From positions 8,014,001 through 8,078,000 of the forward strand of contig NC_133526.1 of the NCBI RefSeq assembly GCF_048544455.1: a DNA stretch of 64,000 bases, read 5' to 3'. A program made the translations under genes and the position numbers. Below are positions 49,101-61,863 of this stretch, one piece after another (position 1 is the stretch's first letter; every line of letters starts with the position of its first letter). The DNA comes from Silene latifolia (lineage: Eukaryota > Streptophyta > Magnoliopsida > Caryophyllales > Caryophyllaceae). Below the pieces are notes generated by a model, which was not told the origin of the DNA, did no database searches, and saw nothing but the letters and a program-made list of their open reading frames with translations.

Positions 49101-49258
49101 CTGTCATTTTTGCAGCAACTGCCGGAATTCCTTCAGCGCTGCAGGTACGGTTACTCTTAAGCAGTCTAGCCATTGTTAGTGCTGCCTCGGCTTACGCTTT
49201 ACACGAGCTTCAGAAGAACTTTGTGTTTGTTGATTATGTACATGCTGATATTGAGTGA
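43192..49258 (+). CDS. PAO: Pheophorbide a oxygenase, chloroplastic
   Basis: A Rieske oxygenase of the chloroplast envelope that opens the pheophorbide a ring, the step that commits chlorophyll to breakdown and yields the red catabolite. Exons: 43192-43617, 44530-44765, 45168-45294, 46346-46482, 47621-47780, 48172-48441 and 49004-49258. All borders are GT/AG and phases agree, giving 536 residues (Arabidopsis 537, from memory). A transit peptide covers roughly residues 1-45. The Rieske cluster is C134-X-H136-X17-C154-X2-H157. The mononuclear iron site is N250, D253, H256 and H261 (NVSDPSHIDFAHH). The C-terminal redox pair is C464-S-S-C467, followed by two hydrophobic segments (about 477-495 and 499-520). 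Sequence agreement with PAO is much closer than with its relatives TIC55, PTC52 or CAO. Intron 4 holds a retroposon tail. Confidence 0.97.
46880..46977 (+). mobile_element. RTE-type LINE or SINE 3' tail with TTG repeats in PAO intron 4
   Basis: It contains CCATGGACGGTTCCAAAGGA, GATTCATGTCAGCCGACCCC and AAATCATTTTGGGATTAAGG, followed by TTGTTGTTGTTGTTG. These words are typical of the 3' end of plant RTE-type LINEs and the SINEs that share it. The body is absent. Confidence 0.55.
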
Positions 49259-49916
49259 CACTGTTTTGTAAACCAGAGGTGACCAACTTTACTCGCGTGT
49301 AAAGTTCAATAGTCCAGTCTATATTAGTTTTGAGCCTGAACGTTTTGTGTGCTACTGCTCATGATAAGAATTTATAAGTAAAATTTTAGATTTAAACTTC
49401 TTGACGTAAAGTTACATACTAAATTCCGGAGAACTGTTATACGGTAAAAAAAAAATGGCTGTATTTGGAACCTAGATGAAAAAGAAAATCATATAAGGTA
49501 GCTCTTGCTGCCAAAGCCCCAAAGCTATAGATAAAACTGAGGTTCCTCCTTGACTTGCAAGATGGTGCAGCTTGCACCCTATTAACATTTGGATTCGCCA
49601 ACTTTGACTTCTAGTCTTTAAGCCTTCTCTTCTCGCTGCAAGCTAGATATGTTACGGGATACAAGAGGAGAGCAAATGGTCGGTCATTTTTTGGTCGTCC
49701 CACCAGGCCCTGTACTCTCCCCCCGTCACACCGAGCCCGTTGCACATTTTTTTTACTAGGTCTATCTTCTTTCAAAGAAGATGCCATAACTCGCTCCTCA
49801 GGATGAATTAGACTCTTGACTCCTAAAATGGGGGAGGATTCTCGAGTTTCCCTAGAGATGTGATGTTGCAGAGTGAAGACAACTTTTGAGCCGAATTCGA
49901 AATTTACTCTAATTAC
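49259..49916. other. Region downstream of PAO
   Basis: Presumed 3' untranslated sequence, then unclassified sequence. No further gene recognised. Confidence 0.4.
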
Positions 49917-50356
49917 TAGGGTTGTTTATCAGTCCGGGATCAGACCAAAGACAACAAGAGTAAAATGGTGGACCGTGGGCTGGACTTTATTTATCTGGTC
50001 CGGTTTGGACCAAATAGATAGGTGAACCGAACCAAACTGGATCAGAGGTGAACTGGATCAGCCTGGACCAAATAATATATTGCTTATTACTTTATATTTA
50101 TATGGTGGATTTAATTTGCATTAGAAATTTAGGTTTTAGTTTGATATGATAGTAGAATGTCTAAATAATCCATAATAAGATAATACTATCCAGCTCATGG
50201 TCCATTTGGTTTGGTCCAGGACCGGATTAAAGACCAAACCAACGTAAATAGGTGGACCAAGGACCAGATCAAATAAAGTATGTGTCCGATCTGATTCGGA
50301 CCATATTACACGCTCCGGTCCGGTCTTTGGTCCGAACCATCGAATGAACACCCCTA
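49917..50356. mobile_element. hAT-type MITE
   Basis: The ends TAGGGTTGTTTATCAG and (inverted) TAGGGGTGTTCATTCG are flanked by the 8-bp duplication CTAATTAC at 49909-49916 and 50357-50364, as expected for hAT. The interior is rich in GGTCCGG/GGACCA words that can fold on themselves. It has no coding sequence. A related end occurs near 24584. Confidence 0.82.
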
Positions 50357-50491
50357 CTAATTACTGTCAAAATGACCGTATCGACACGTAGATGACGACT
50401 CAGAGGTTGATCAAAATACTCGAGTGACATTTTATTAACCAACTAACAAATGTTATAGAAAATGCGACATAAGCTAAACATGCTATCCGGC

Positions 50492-50611
50492 AATCATCGG
50501 GTGGCTTACAAGAAGTGCAACCTGATGAGGTGTCTACATATTGTGACATATAATCATTGGGTGGCTTACAAGAGGTGCAACCTGATGAGGTGTCTACATA
50601 TTGTGACATAT
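50492..50611. repeat. Direct tandem repeat, two 60-bp units
   Basis: 50492-50551 and 50552-50611 differ at only about two positions. Both contain GGGTGGCTTACAAGA and GAGGTGTCTACATATTGTGA. The unit length is a multiple of three, so a frame stays open across it, but nothing suggests it is translated. Confidence 0.9.
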
Positions 50612-50612
50612 A

Positions 50613-52044
50613 CGTGAATAAAATGAAGGGAAAACTTAGGGAGTGGGGCTGGGAGACCGAGGTGTAAGTGTGTAACGATACCCAGAATTCTTAATTAAAA
50701 AAAAAGTTTAGAATTAAAAAAGGAGAAGATGACGAGTCTACTGTTCACCTAAACATCCCATTTAACGTGAGGTTAGCGTGATATCCTTTTCGTGGAACTC
50801 TGGAAATCTAGAACCATACATTATACATTACGGAGTACTCTGTATTATTTTCTATAGTTTAACACATTACCTTATTAATCAGTTCCAGTTCGAGTGTTTA
50901 AAGCATTTAAGACAGGTCATTGTCTAAGGTAAACGTGTTTAATCATGGTGTCTTGATGAACCATCGTCAACACTGCTTTCTCCAATTAATCCCGTGAATT
51001 TAATGTATTATCATATTCATGATTCATCATCGAGTATTATTAGCTGATTAATTGGACTCGTATGTTCAGAAGAGTAATGCAAGTGTAATATGTGTGTTCC
51101 AACTTCAATCATTTTCAGAACCACGACGACCAAGAGCTAAGGGCTTCCCTTGTATCACACACTTTGCCTTCCTTTACTTTGTTGCATGAGACTTCATTAA
51201 ACTCTACCTTTGCGACTACGTTCGACTTCCATTACTTTCCAGAATAGTATAATATTACCCTTTCCCTTTCACTCTCTTCATTTCGATTAATATGTCACAA
51301 TTTCAAATGGAAAGTACGTGTAAGACGTATTGGATTAAGTCGACAGTGGACAATGTACGACCTATTATTAGCAGAGACAGATTAATGCATTCATAATCAT
51401 ATATAATAAGTAGATCAAAGAAAATGATCTAGCTAGTGTATAGTCATGGCACAAGCAAATGTAATTGAATTACCGAGTAGTATTAGTTTGTTCGCGATGG
51501 AAGATATTTTCCAATTAATCATTTTATAAATATTCTATTCATCGATCTCAATTATTTATTAGAATCTCTAAAAAATAATATATTGAAAAGCGTGGAATAT
51601 ATGAAACTCGAATAAAATTATTTTATTAGCGTCAACATAAAAGCATAAGGGATCACAAGTTCACAATCACTATCATAATAACAAATAAATTTTTACCTAC
51701 AAATTAAGAGCTTGAACTTACTAAACACATAATTACTCAATTTCCATCTATTACATCCAAATGCAGTCAAAATGATCTAAGAGAAAGAAAAAAAGCCATA
51801 CATCAACAAGTCTTTCAGTTCAGATATATTTACTACAACCTCGAGCCCATCTAATTCTAATTTAAAGTGACAAAAAAAACAAGAAAAATAAATGTCATTA
51901 AATTCCATTTCAGATGAAATGATTTACATCACTCAGAAGACCTCTGTTCCACTTTCGTGTCATCTCGTGTCTACTATCTTAACCTTCTGACATGCCATTC
52001 ACATACTATATGTTAAAATGGGACAAAAGATCCGCACTCATCAT
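50613..52044. other. Region between the PAO-side repeats and GPAT1
   Basis: AT-rich with no recognisable gene or bounded repeat. The part next to 52044 should hold the 3' untranslated region of the minus-strand GPAT gene. Confidence 0.4.
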
Positions 52045-55028
52045 TCACGGGCCGACTCGTCCATCATTCCCGGCCAACATCAAGTACTTATCTTTCCGGG
52101 TCAAAGTCGTGCACTCGAACTCCAAAGCCCGACCCAATTGCCTCTGCAATTGATTAGCCACTTCAAAGCTTGATTTCCCACCACCACAGGTATCCTCCTT
52201 AGGGACCTTCCCTAGCACATCAAGGTAGTAAATTGGGCACGGGTTCATAAGGAAAAATATCGGGTCCAAACACTTTAACCCGCTTGCAGTCGTTCCGTAA
52301 AACATGGTAACTTTATTTTCTAGGCCTACTGGCACTATTTCATCAGCCAATTCTGCAAAAAGTGAACTAAACCTTAACAAATATGGTTCCCTACAAGTTG
52401 TACCCTCAGGACATACTACTAGGTCACCTTCACTTAGTAATTTTTCCATTGTTTCGCCGTCTTTAACCCTGTCACGGGTCAATCTAACCGTCCTCAACGG
52501 TGCAATGACTTCCGACATTTTACTCAAGCTGTATGTGACCGCGGTCAATTTTTTTCCTAGGCATGTCGCTAACATGACCGGGTCCAATAGGGTCCTATGG
52601 GTGCACACGTATAGGACTCCCTTACCAGCACCAGCACCAGGAGTATTTTCAGTTAATTGTTCGGGATTGGTGCCGATTCCTTTAATTCTAAGCCTAACAC
52701 CACTTAGTTGGCCTAACAAACGACCCAATTCAAATGGGAAGTAAATCCCAACAAAAAGCCTAAAAATGGCAAGGAGAAAGGCTAGTGGAAGCCACATGAA
52801 CATGCATAGGGTTGCAGTAGGTGTGGGCAGAAATGCTAATCTTCCATCATGAAAAATTAAGGGTTTTGGGTATTTGTCCCTAGGCATTTTTGAGGTTGAT
52901 GTCCCACAAGTTTTGGCATCTTCTTGCAGATTTACCATGTATATCTCCTGCAACAAAAATGGACCACTTCATAAATATTCAATTGACCATAAATTGTTAT
53001 GTTGCACATATATATCTGGAGTCTATGTTATCTTACTCACTCTACCCTAGACTTCTATCGATATCTTAATTCCTCTGTTTCGGTGAATTATTTACATTTT
53101 TCAAAATATGTGAGAATTTTGTAAAACGTAAGCAATTCAGTGGAACTGATGAAGTATATACACCGAAACCGATATACTTATGTGCAATGGCGGAGCTAGA
53201 ATTTACAATTAGGGGGCGAACAAGTAATACTATAAGACAAGCTCGAAAAAAATTCGAAAATTCAAACTAAAACTTTCGCATTTTTCATTTAAAAATAGTG
53301 AAATAATAATAGCAACTAAAAATAAAAAAGTGAAATAAAAAATCCGAACTGGACCGACTCGAAATAAAGAGCAATAACATAGAAATCAAGAAAATTGTCA
53401 AATTAAGTAAATACTCCCACGCATTATTCTAGTGAATAGTTTACATTTGTTTTATTTTGTGAAGAAAAAAATAACGTAAGTGTAAACTATTGACTGAGAC
53501 AGAAGGAGTATCGGTTAGTATGTAATAATAATACAACATGGACTGAAAGTCTATGCTAAGAATTTAATGAGGTACCCATTCATTTTCATAAATACTATGG
53601 ACAAATTTTATAGAAGTACTACCAAATATGGTTTGTACCTCCATGTAATGTTTTTTCCCTTTTAGGTTCAACGAAGGCGTCATCATCAATAAATTCACAT
53701 TTTACAATTAGATAAACAACAAGCAACATTTAAGTACTTTGAGAATTTTTTAAGTTAATAAAGGAAATTGTCATTTACACCAAATTGATAGGCCTAGATT
53801 CACCTAGTTAACATACCTATCTAATTAGCATTCGTAATTATCCCGTGAAACCGTTTCACACTGTAAGATAATCTATTGTATAAAAACTAATTTTTTATCG
53901 ATAGTAATAATTGAATGAATTTTTCTAAAAAAGGAACCGTCTCACATAGTTACATTGTAGGACAGTCTTATTCCAAAATTTGCGAATTAGCATATGCGTA
54001 TCAGTAGATGAAGTTTATTTGAGTTCTTGTGTATCATATAATGATGCATGCAAAGTTAGTTCAATTCAAAAATACTTGCAATCTTAAAAATTAAGAGAAA
54101 ATAAAGCAAATTAGTAAATAACATTATGTGTTGTTATAATGTGAGATGTATCCTTGTAAATAAAATCTATATCACACAAAGACTCACTAAGCCTATGGAA
54201 TAAAATAGATACTCATTATGGAATAAAATAGACTCACTAATCTTATTATTAAAAAACCGTCTTATACGAGAATTTGTATAATAAAATTACCTTGCAAGGA
54301 GACAAGAAGAGATGATCAAGGAAGGCAGAATTTCCAATACCAACATCTGGTCTTTCATCACAAAAACATTCTTTAACAGCCTTATGTTTGACAACCAAAT
54401 TAGGGCCACTTAAAAATCCAGTAAAATACTTTCCAAAGCTATGAAGTTCAGTGCCAACAACATGATCAACCTTTAAATAATCCTTAAGAAACCTCTCTAC
54501 CATTACTTTTGGGACACTTGTAAAAACTGCCTTAAACTTAGCCATACTCACAACTTTATAAACATGGTAATTAAGCTCTTCAAGATAGAACTTTGGTAAA
54601 ACTGCCCTTTCAACACAAGACATGTCCTTAATTTTAAGGCCACAAAATGTAATAAATATCATAACCCTAATTTGAAACTCATAGTCTAAAACCAACAAAA
54701 GTGGATAACTTAAGAGCAATAAAAGTGCCCTAATTAAACTACCACCTTCAAAGGCAACTAACATGAAATAAGGAAAGAAAGATTTAGTTCTTAGTAATGT
54801 GCCATCAATATCACACACCATAGTGTTAAATTGTCGGTCTTCGACGTAATTTATATGTTTGGAAATATTAGGGTATGATAATTGAGAAACTTCCTTTTGT
54901 TGTTGTTTTGATTTTAAAGAAGGGGTTTTGATAAGGTGATCAAAACCATAGTTTTTGATTTTTGAGTTTCCTAAGAGTTGATAAAAGAGCAATTCTACTA
55001 GTCTTGAAAGAACATATGGGAACACCAT
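52045..55028 (-). CDS. GPAT1: Glycerol-3-phosphate acyltransferase, GPAT1 type
   Basis: Land-plant sn-2-type glycerol-3-phosphate acyltransferase family. GPAT1 is reported at mitochondria or ER and needed for tapetum and pollen development in Arabidopsis. Two exons: 55028-54291 (246 codons) and 52947-52045 (300 codons plus stop), GT/AG intron, phase 0, 546 residues. The N-terminal half is a HAD-like phosphatase domain: motif I is DIDGTL, but the usual motif III G-[LI]-G-D-X3-D reads GIGNSAFLD. The phosphatase is therefore probably inactive, as in GPAT1, 5 and 7 and unlike GPAT4, 6 and 8. The C-terminal acyltransferase has HRTLLDP (HX4D), VVCPEGTTCREPYLLRF and IVPVGLE, with membrane segments before it (TLCMFMWLPLAFLLAIF). 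KPLIFHDGRLAFLPTP and the FFPYFMLVAFEGG start favour GPAT1 over GPAT5. The intron holds two small Stowaway-like MITEs. Confidence 0.94.
53414..53508. mobile_element. Short Stowaway-like MITE in the GPAT1 intron
   Basis: CTCCCACGCATTATTC and, inverted, CTCCTTCTGTCTCAGTC form the ends, with TA on both sides (53412-53413 and 53509-53510). AGTTTACA and TGTAAACT pair further in. A more decayed relative seems to lie at about 53069-53153. Confidence 0.65.
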
Positions 55029-55187
55029 GGTTATTATTATAGAGTTTTATTTGTTGTAATTATTTGTTGGTTTGGGTAACGGGACGCCTTGGTTAAAACA
55101 GAGAGATTAATGTAATGTAATGTAATGTGTGGGTTGTAGTAAGGGAGGAGAATAATGATAATGAAGAGTGAAGGAGAAAGAAGAGTG

Positions 55188-55195
55188 TATTTATA
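55188..55195 (-). promoter_or_regulatory. TATA box of GPAT1
   Basis: On the minus strand CTATAAATACAC lies about 160 bp upstream of the start codon, a plausible distance for a TATA box with a leader of roughly 130 bases. Confidence 0.55.
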
Positions 55196-55199
55196 GAGA

Positions 55200-56517
55200 A
55201 GAGACAATAAAAAGTGAAAGTTGACTGAGTGTATTTGGTTAGCCACACCGCATGCATTAATTACCTTTTTAATTCTATTTTGGAATGTTTATTTTTCATG
55301 CTTAGCTTCTCTTTTTGTTTGTTCTGTTTTTTTTCATTTGTTCTTCCCAAATGAGCTTATTCACTCTGACCTCTGTTCAACTTTATCTGAGGTCAAGGAA
55401 TAAGGTATAATGTATGAATGTTTTTAGTGTTAACGAGTATTACCTCTAATTGCTTTATTTACAGGGTAAATGACTTAATGGGTTTAAGGGCAACAAATTT
55501 ATCAAAGTAGTATTAAGATGAAATTTATTATCGAAAATGGGTTCACATAGTATATGAATGCATGAAATTATGCCATGGAGTACGTTGCTTAGTTGACTAA
55601 GCGACTTGGGGACTCAGGGACGAACCTAGAAATAAAATTTTGGGGTAGCGAATTTTACTCATGTTGTTTTATACGAGTACTTTTTTTAAGGTTCATATTT
55701 AAGAATTTTGAGATAGCAAAAATCGATAATTTTAACGTTTTTTTTGAAATTTGGGGTAGCGATTATTACTCTTTGCTACTAGCTAGTTTCCCCTTCAGTG
55801 GCCTTAGTAACTTACAAATAAATAGAAAAACAAAGAAAGAATTGAGTTTGGAGCAAAGGTAGTGCGCGCTCAATGGCAGAGCAACTTTGGTTAATTGTGC
55901 ATGTGTTTGGAAAGATTAGAGTATGAAACTACGAATTACTTCGATGAAGAATTGCAACTTCAATGACGTTTTTAATTTGATTTAAAACTTTCTTTTGATA
56001 TCTGAGGGTTTGAAATTCGTGCCCATATTTTATAGATTTGAGGTATGGATATTAAAGTTAAAAAATCTCCGACCAAACACATTATTGTATGGGCTTCACC
56101 CATTCCAAACCCATACTTGATTGCGAAAGGTGTTCGAACCAAACATCCCCTATGGAGTGCTTAATGATTGTTAACTATCGATGATGATGATGGAGTATTA
56201 AGTGAGTGCCAAGAAAATTGGCCTTGTTACGATTTTGAATCTTTTAGTTATTTTTCTATTAAAAAATAATCTGTGTAATTATATAAACAACAATAAATGG
56301 AGTTTTTATATTACCCTTCACTATTTATCCTGGGTGATACTCAAATTAAGTACAATTCGATAGCACCGTCTTATTTTCCATATTTATAACCTAAAAGTCC
56401 AACCATCTTCAGAAAAAATCAAAATATACATGTACAAATTGAAGAACGTATCACAAACTTTAAATTCTTAGGAAATTCTAACCGTGTTCTTATTTCCAAG
56501 ATCAAATAACATATCAA
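55200..56517. other. GPAT1 upstream region with repeat fragments
   Basis: No gene is seen. Around 55610-55770 the phrase TTTTGGGGTAGCGA and a similar TTTGGGGTAGCGA mark a short duplication in an unclassified repeat. 56005-56155 is a piece of the Harbinger family. Confidence 0.4.
56005..56155. mobile_element. Decayed end of the Harbinger family
   Basis: TTTGAGGTATGGATATTAAA, CATTCCAAACCCATAC and GAACCAAACATCCCCTA follow the order and wording of the right end of the element at 41301-42179, with many differences. It is an older copy of the same family. Confidence 0.6.
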
Positions 56518-56522
56518 GTGAT

Positions 56523-57356
56523 TGTTAGTCGTAAACTGCAGTAACAATGAGAAAGATTAGAGATAACCGATTTGTAGTGACGTGGTATGGAAGCCACTGC
56601 CTTGAAAACTATATTCCGGTACGACCGTGGTGGCGATCAGCTAGTGCCGGTAGTTCCCCAAGGATAACACTACAGTCTCCAACTCAGTTTCGCCCACTCG
56701 GAACTGTGAGACTTGGAACAACAGAAAGTTTTACTTCACCCAGAAATTCGTAGCAGAGAAGATAAGAGAAGAAGAGATTAGAGAGAAGGGAGAGTGTTTG
56801 TTGTGTTGTTGAATGCTGAAGAGTGATCTATTTATAGCAAAATAGATCAACAGCATTAGTGGAAGGGAGCTGCTGCACTTGATGGTAAGCTCCACTGAAG
56901 CAGAAGTGGAGGGAATAAAGGAGCATTTAGAGCAGCACTAGCATCCCACCAGCAGTCAGTGGTAGGGATTAAAGGAGCGCAGCACTATAGCATCCCATCA
57001 GACAGTCTTCCACCAACAGCACTTTGGACACTCCAGTCCAAAACAAAAACAAACGGTTCGGTTCTGGCCCAAAAAGATAGGCAAAGCCCGCCGCAGGCGA
57101 TTGCCAAATCCCGAATCCCAAATCCCGAATCCCGAATCCCGAATCCGGATCCGGGGCCGGGCTCGGGCACGGGCACGCGCGCGCGTGTGCGAGCTGAATT
57201 AAGCACCTCGCAAAGCTTCCACAAAAGCCTCCCATGACCCACTAGTGATATGGTAAGGAGTGTGGTCATATATAAACACAACACAAACACTATTCCTCAC
57301 CAATGTGGGACAAAATGGAAAAAAGACTATGCAAATAGTAGCCCCTATTTCCAACA
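56523..57356 (-). repeat. 3' LTR of the Copia element
   Basis: On the plus strand it runs from TGTTAGTCGTAAAC to CTATTTCCAACA. It holds a short (CCCGAAT/CCCAAAT)n microsatellite at about 57106-57150 that is arranged differently in the two LTRs. On the minus strand, TTGTCCCACATTGG is followed by TTTATATA, the likely promoter. Confidence 0.87.
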
Positions 57357-57911
57357 ATCCCCCACTAGGGGCGGCCAGAGGGAAAAAGAAGAATTCCTGG
57401 GTAAAGGAAGGATTGGATACTTAGGTATCAATATCTTTCGATTTGAATTGACACTTTAGTGAAATGAGGAAACAACTTACTTACAATGAGAGAATATCTT
57501 ACGATTTGAATTCCTAGTGAGCTTCGGTCGATACCCCCACAACACATATCATACCTTGATTAAGGTCGTTCAGCGAAAGTGCAACGCGCTCTTTTTAGAG
57601 TTATGCGTTTACCTCGATCGATAGATGTGTTGAAGACTTCTCATAGTCTAATGATCGTTACACCTACGTAGGTGACTCAAGTGCTCCTCAATAGCACTTC
57701 TCACATGAGTCATTAAGGATCTAAGTCCAACCTGGTGTATGATTCATCAAGTGCGTCTCAAAAGCATTACCATTAAGGCTATGAATCATACAATGTCATA
57801 GGAATAGAAGCTTTAGACTTAGTCAAGTCTCACTCTTGACCTAAGGACTTAAGCCCCATTCCCCTCGGCGTATCAACGACTAGTCTCCTAGTCGACCCTT
57901 TAGTAAAGGGA
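57357..57911 (-). other. 3' non-coding part of the Copia element
   Basis: It lies between the RNase H remnant and the 3' LTR. On the minus strand, AGTGGGGGAT next to the LTR is the likely polypurine tract. I recognise nothing else in it. Confidence 0.55.
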
Positions 57912-60900
57912 TCAAAGAAGATTGTTTTCGGACTTCACATAGTCCAAAGCAATCACTCCATTGTTTTGGAGTTGTTTAACTGCAGCGTGTCTTATTCGAA
58001 TATGTCTCTTTTTCGAGTTGTAGACACTGTTCTTTGCAACACCAATTGCTGCCTGCGAGTCACAGTGCAGGGAGACCGGTGTTAGCCGTCCGCCCCACAC
58101 TGGTATATCAGCTAAAAGGTTTTTCAACCATTCAGCCTCTTGCCCTGCCAACTCAAGAGCTATGAACTCAGATTCCATGGTAGAGCGTGCAATGCAAGTC
58201 TGTTTAGAAGACTTCCACGATATAGCACCTCCACCCATGGTAAAGACATAACCACTAGTAGAACAGATCTCATCGTTACCTGCAACCCAGTTAGCATCAC
58301 AGTATCCCTCTAACACAGCAGGATTTTTACTATAATGCAAACATAAGTCAATTGTTCCTTTCAGGTATTTTAGTAAACGACGAAGAGCATTCCAGTGTGT
58401 TCATTACTAGGGTTATGTGTATAACGACTTCGATCTACTAACTGCATAAGCAATATCTGGTCGAGTACAGTTCATCAAAAACATCACACTACCTAGGATT
58501 TTAGCATACTCTTCTTGGGAAACACTCTTGCCCAAGTTTTTACACAATGCTACACTAGGATCATATGGTGTTACGCGGGCACATCATCAAAGCAATTAAA
58601 CTTTCTCAACACTTTTTCAACATAATGAGATTGACTTAGACAGATTCCATTGGAGTTTCGGATGACCTTAACTCCTAGGATAACATCAGCTTCTCCTAAG
58701 TCCTTCATCTCAAACTGTGATGACAAAAAATCTTTGGTTCTAATTATTACCTCTAAATTATTACCAAGTATTAACATGTCATCAACATAAAGGCATATGA
58801 GCACACAATCGATTCTATTACCTTTGAATAAACACATGAATCGAAATGATTAACCTCATAGCCATTACTTATTAAAGTGTTGTTAAATTTCTCATACCAC
58901 TGTTTAGGTGCTTGTTTCGATCCATAAAGAGACTTGTTCGGTTTACACACTTTACTCTCTTGACCCTCAATCAAAAAACCTTCGAGGTTGAGACATATAG
59001 ATCTCTTCCCTTAGTTCACCATTCAAAAAAGCGGTTTTAACATCCATCCGATGTATAATAAGGTTATGAATAGCGACTAAGGCGACAAGAGTCCTAATAG
59101 TCGAGATTTTGGTCACAGGAGAGTAAGTATCAAAATAATCAATACCCTTCTTTTGTGTAAAGCCTCTAACTACAAGTCTAGCTTTGAACCTCTCTATTGT
59201 ACCGTCAGGTCTCATTTTCTTTTAAAGATCCATTTACTTGTAATGGGTTTACTACCTTTAGGTAAGTCACTCAACTTCCAAGTTTGATTTGACATAATAG
59301 AGTCAAGTTCATTTTTAATAGCATCTTTCCAAAAATTAGCATCAATGGATTTCATTGCCTCACTATACGTTTTGGGTCATCTTCTATTAAAAAGGTGAAA
59401 CAAATTCATCACTAGCACAAACAGTGTATCCATGTTCGACAAAGAAAGTTGAAACAAAATCGGCTCAAAGTTCTTTGGACATCTAGGTCTCTTACTCCTT
59501 CTAGGTTCAAAGATCATGATTAGTAGAAGTGCTACTACTAGCAAGTGAAGAGATATCAATAGATGTAACAGGCAAACTAGGAGATGAATCAACATTCTTC
59601 TCAGTAATGGAAAAACATGCTCAAAAAACACAAAGATCTCTTGCTTCGGATATAGAACGATCACTTAAAGACATGAATCTATAAGCAGAACTATTTTGAG
59701 CATAACCTATAAAAACACAATCATAGGTCTTTGGTCCAACAAAGAGGTTTCCTAAAATCGGTAAACCCACTTTAGCCAAACACCCCCACACTCTAAGGTA
59801 ACTTAGGTTAGGAGGATAGCCCTTCCACATCTCATAGGGTGTCTTGTCAATTTTCTTATGAGGTACACGGTTAAGAATGTGACAAGCGAAAGTATAGCTT
59901 CCCCCACATGTCGTCAGATAGGCCAGAACTTAAAAGCATAGCATTCATCATCTCTTTTAAGGTTCTATTTTTCCGTTCACTACACCGTTAGACCGAGGTA
60001 AGTAAGGTGGACTAGTCTCATGTATTAAACCATTAGCGGACAAAAGTCGGCTAGATAAGTAGATTTATACTCACCACCTCTATCAGACCTTACCCTTTTA
60101 ATTTTCCTGTCGAGTTGATTTTCGACTTCATTTTTAAAGTTTATAAACGATTGTTCTGCTTCATCTTTAGTCTTAAGCAGATAGACACGGGTGTACCTTG
60201 AACAGTCGTCTATAAAGGTGACATAATAATTCTTTCCACCTCTGCTTGCAATATTTTTGAAGTCAGCCAGGTCGGAGTGAATTAACTCAAGAAGACTCGT
60301 ATTCCTAGTTGTGACAGGTTTACTAGGTTTCTTTGTGAATTTAGCTTCAACACAGCTAACACATTTAGAGAATTCTTGACTCGTCAAACTTGGAATTAAA
60401 CTCATAGTTCTAAGTTTTTTAATATAGTCAACATTCACATGACCTAATCTACCATGCCAAACATCAATAGACTCGTGATATAAGCGAAAGTAGATGCAAT
60501 ATTATTAAAAATCGAATCGAGTTCAACACAAAAAGACCCCCAGACAGATAACCCTTGCCCACAAATTCCCCATTACGCGACATTACCACCTTGTCAGCCT
60601 CAAACACAAGCTTCAACCCAGCTTTGTTTAATAAGGCACCAGACACAAGGTTTCGACGTAACGAGGGTACATACAAAACATTATTTAGAGCAAGTGTTTT
60701 TCCCGAGGTGAGTTTGAGAAAGATCTTGCCTTTGCCTTTGATCGGTGCGGATGAAGAGTTACCCATAAAAACGCAACCCCCATCAGCTACTTCCTCGAAC
60801 TCAGTAAATAACCCCTTATCAGCACAGAGGTGTCGGGAAGCGCCAGTGTCCAAGACCCATTCAAAGAACATTACCCACCATATTAGCTTCCACAACCACA

Positions 60901-61860
60901 AAGAAGAATGATGTCATCCGATTCTGACATTGGCTTCATCGATTTTCTTTTCGAGCATTGGTAGGCTTTGTGCCCAGTTTTCCGCAAACATAGCAGAAAA
61001 AGGACCCTTAGCGAGTTTTGAATCTTAGGAACCGGTTTGGTGTGCTTCCCGGACCATTCTTCTTGGCCCGACCTGGTTCTTACCCCGACCAAATTTAGCC
61101 TTACCCTTACCCTTGAACTTCTCAAGATAGGACGGACCACCGACTCAACCAAATTAGCATCAACATTAGCATTAGAAGATTTAATAGATTGACTAACAGG
61201 TTTGTCTTTAAGGCGATTTGCCTCTTCGGTCCTCATGTGTCCTACTAGTTCTTGGAGAGACAAGTCTTTTTCTTATGCTTAAGATGGTTTCTATAGTCGG
61301 ACCGGAAGGGGGAATTTTTCCAATAACACATTTGCTAGAAAAATCTCATCTAGCTTCATCCCTTCATTCACTAGTCAAAGACATAAATTCTCATAGACAT
61401 GTACTTGATCCATTATAGGTTTGTCATCTACCATCCGGAACCCCACCATTTCCCAACGACATACTTCTTTTTACCAAAGATCATCACCCCATATTTTTCT
61501 CTAGTAATTCCCACATGGTTTTAGCAGATTTGTAAACCATAAATAAGTCAAATAGGGTATTATGCATAAGATTAAGGAGGTGAAACCTAACTGTTTTATT
61601 ATCCTTTTCATGCTTTATAATAGCCTCTCGCATTTGACTTTACTACGAAATTCCGGGAGGTGTAAGCGAACATCATCGATAATTTCGTTTACATAGCAGC
61701 GGGTCGAAAAAGAACGTAATCAATTTCATCTGTTCAAAAACATCGGTAATTTTTGAGCCCAACGTTTATAATTCGACCATTTAAGGGTTCGACTTTAGAC
61801 AAATCAGGAGCATTCTTAGACATAATCGACATTGTTACAGCAACAATAATATAGTTTTCA
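57912..61860 (-). pseudogene. Copia gag-pol remnant
   Basis: Parts on the minus strand: gag (about 61860-60900, with a zinc-knuckle-like KTGHKAYQCSKRK), protease (about 60900-60480, EWVLDTGASRHLCA), integrase (about 60438-59620, FIDDCSRYTRVYLLK and VRSDRGGEYK), reverse transcriptase (about 59215-58570, VDVKTAFLNGEL-like block and YVDDMLILGNN), and RNase H (about 58340-57912, [12 protein letters not shown] and ISWKSSKQ). It is a fossil, interrupted several times. Confidence 0.85.
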
Positions 61861-61863
61861 AAT

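Noticed and set aside
43192-49258. TIC55 or PTC52 instead of PAO
   Set aside because: These relatives share the Rieske and iron motifs, but the segments around them (FKWRDHWYPVSL-like start, RDRAKPLPFKVE, DYVH near the C-terminus) follow PAO.
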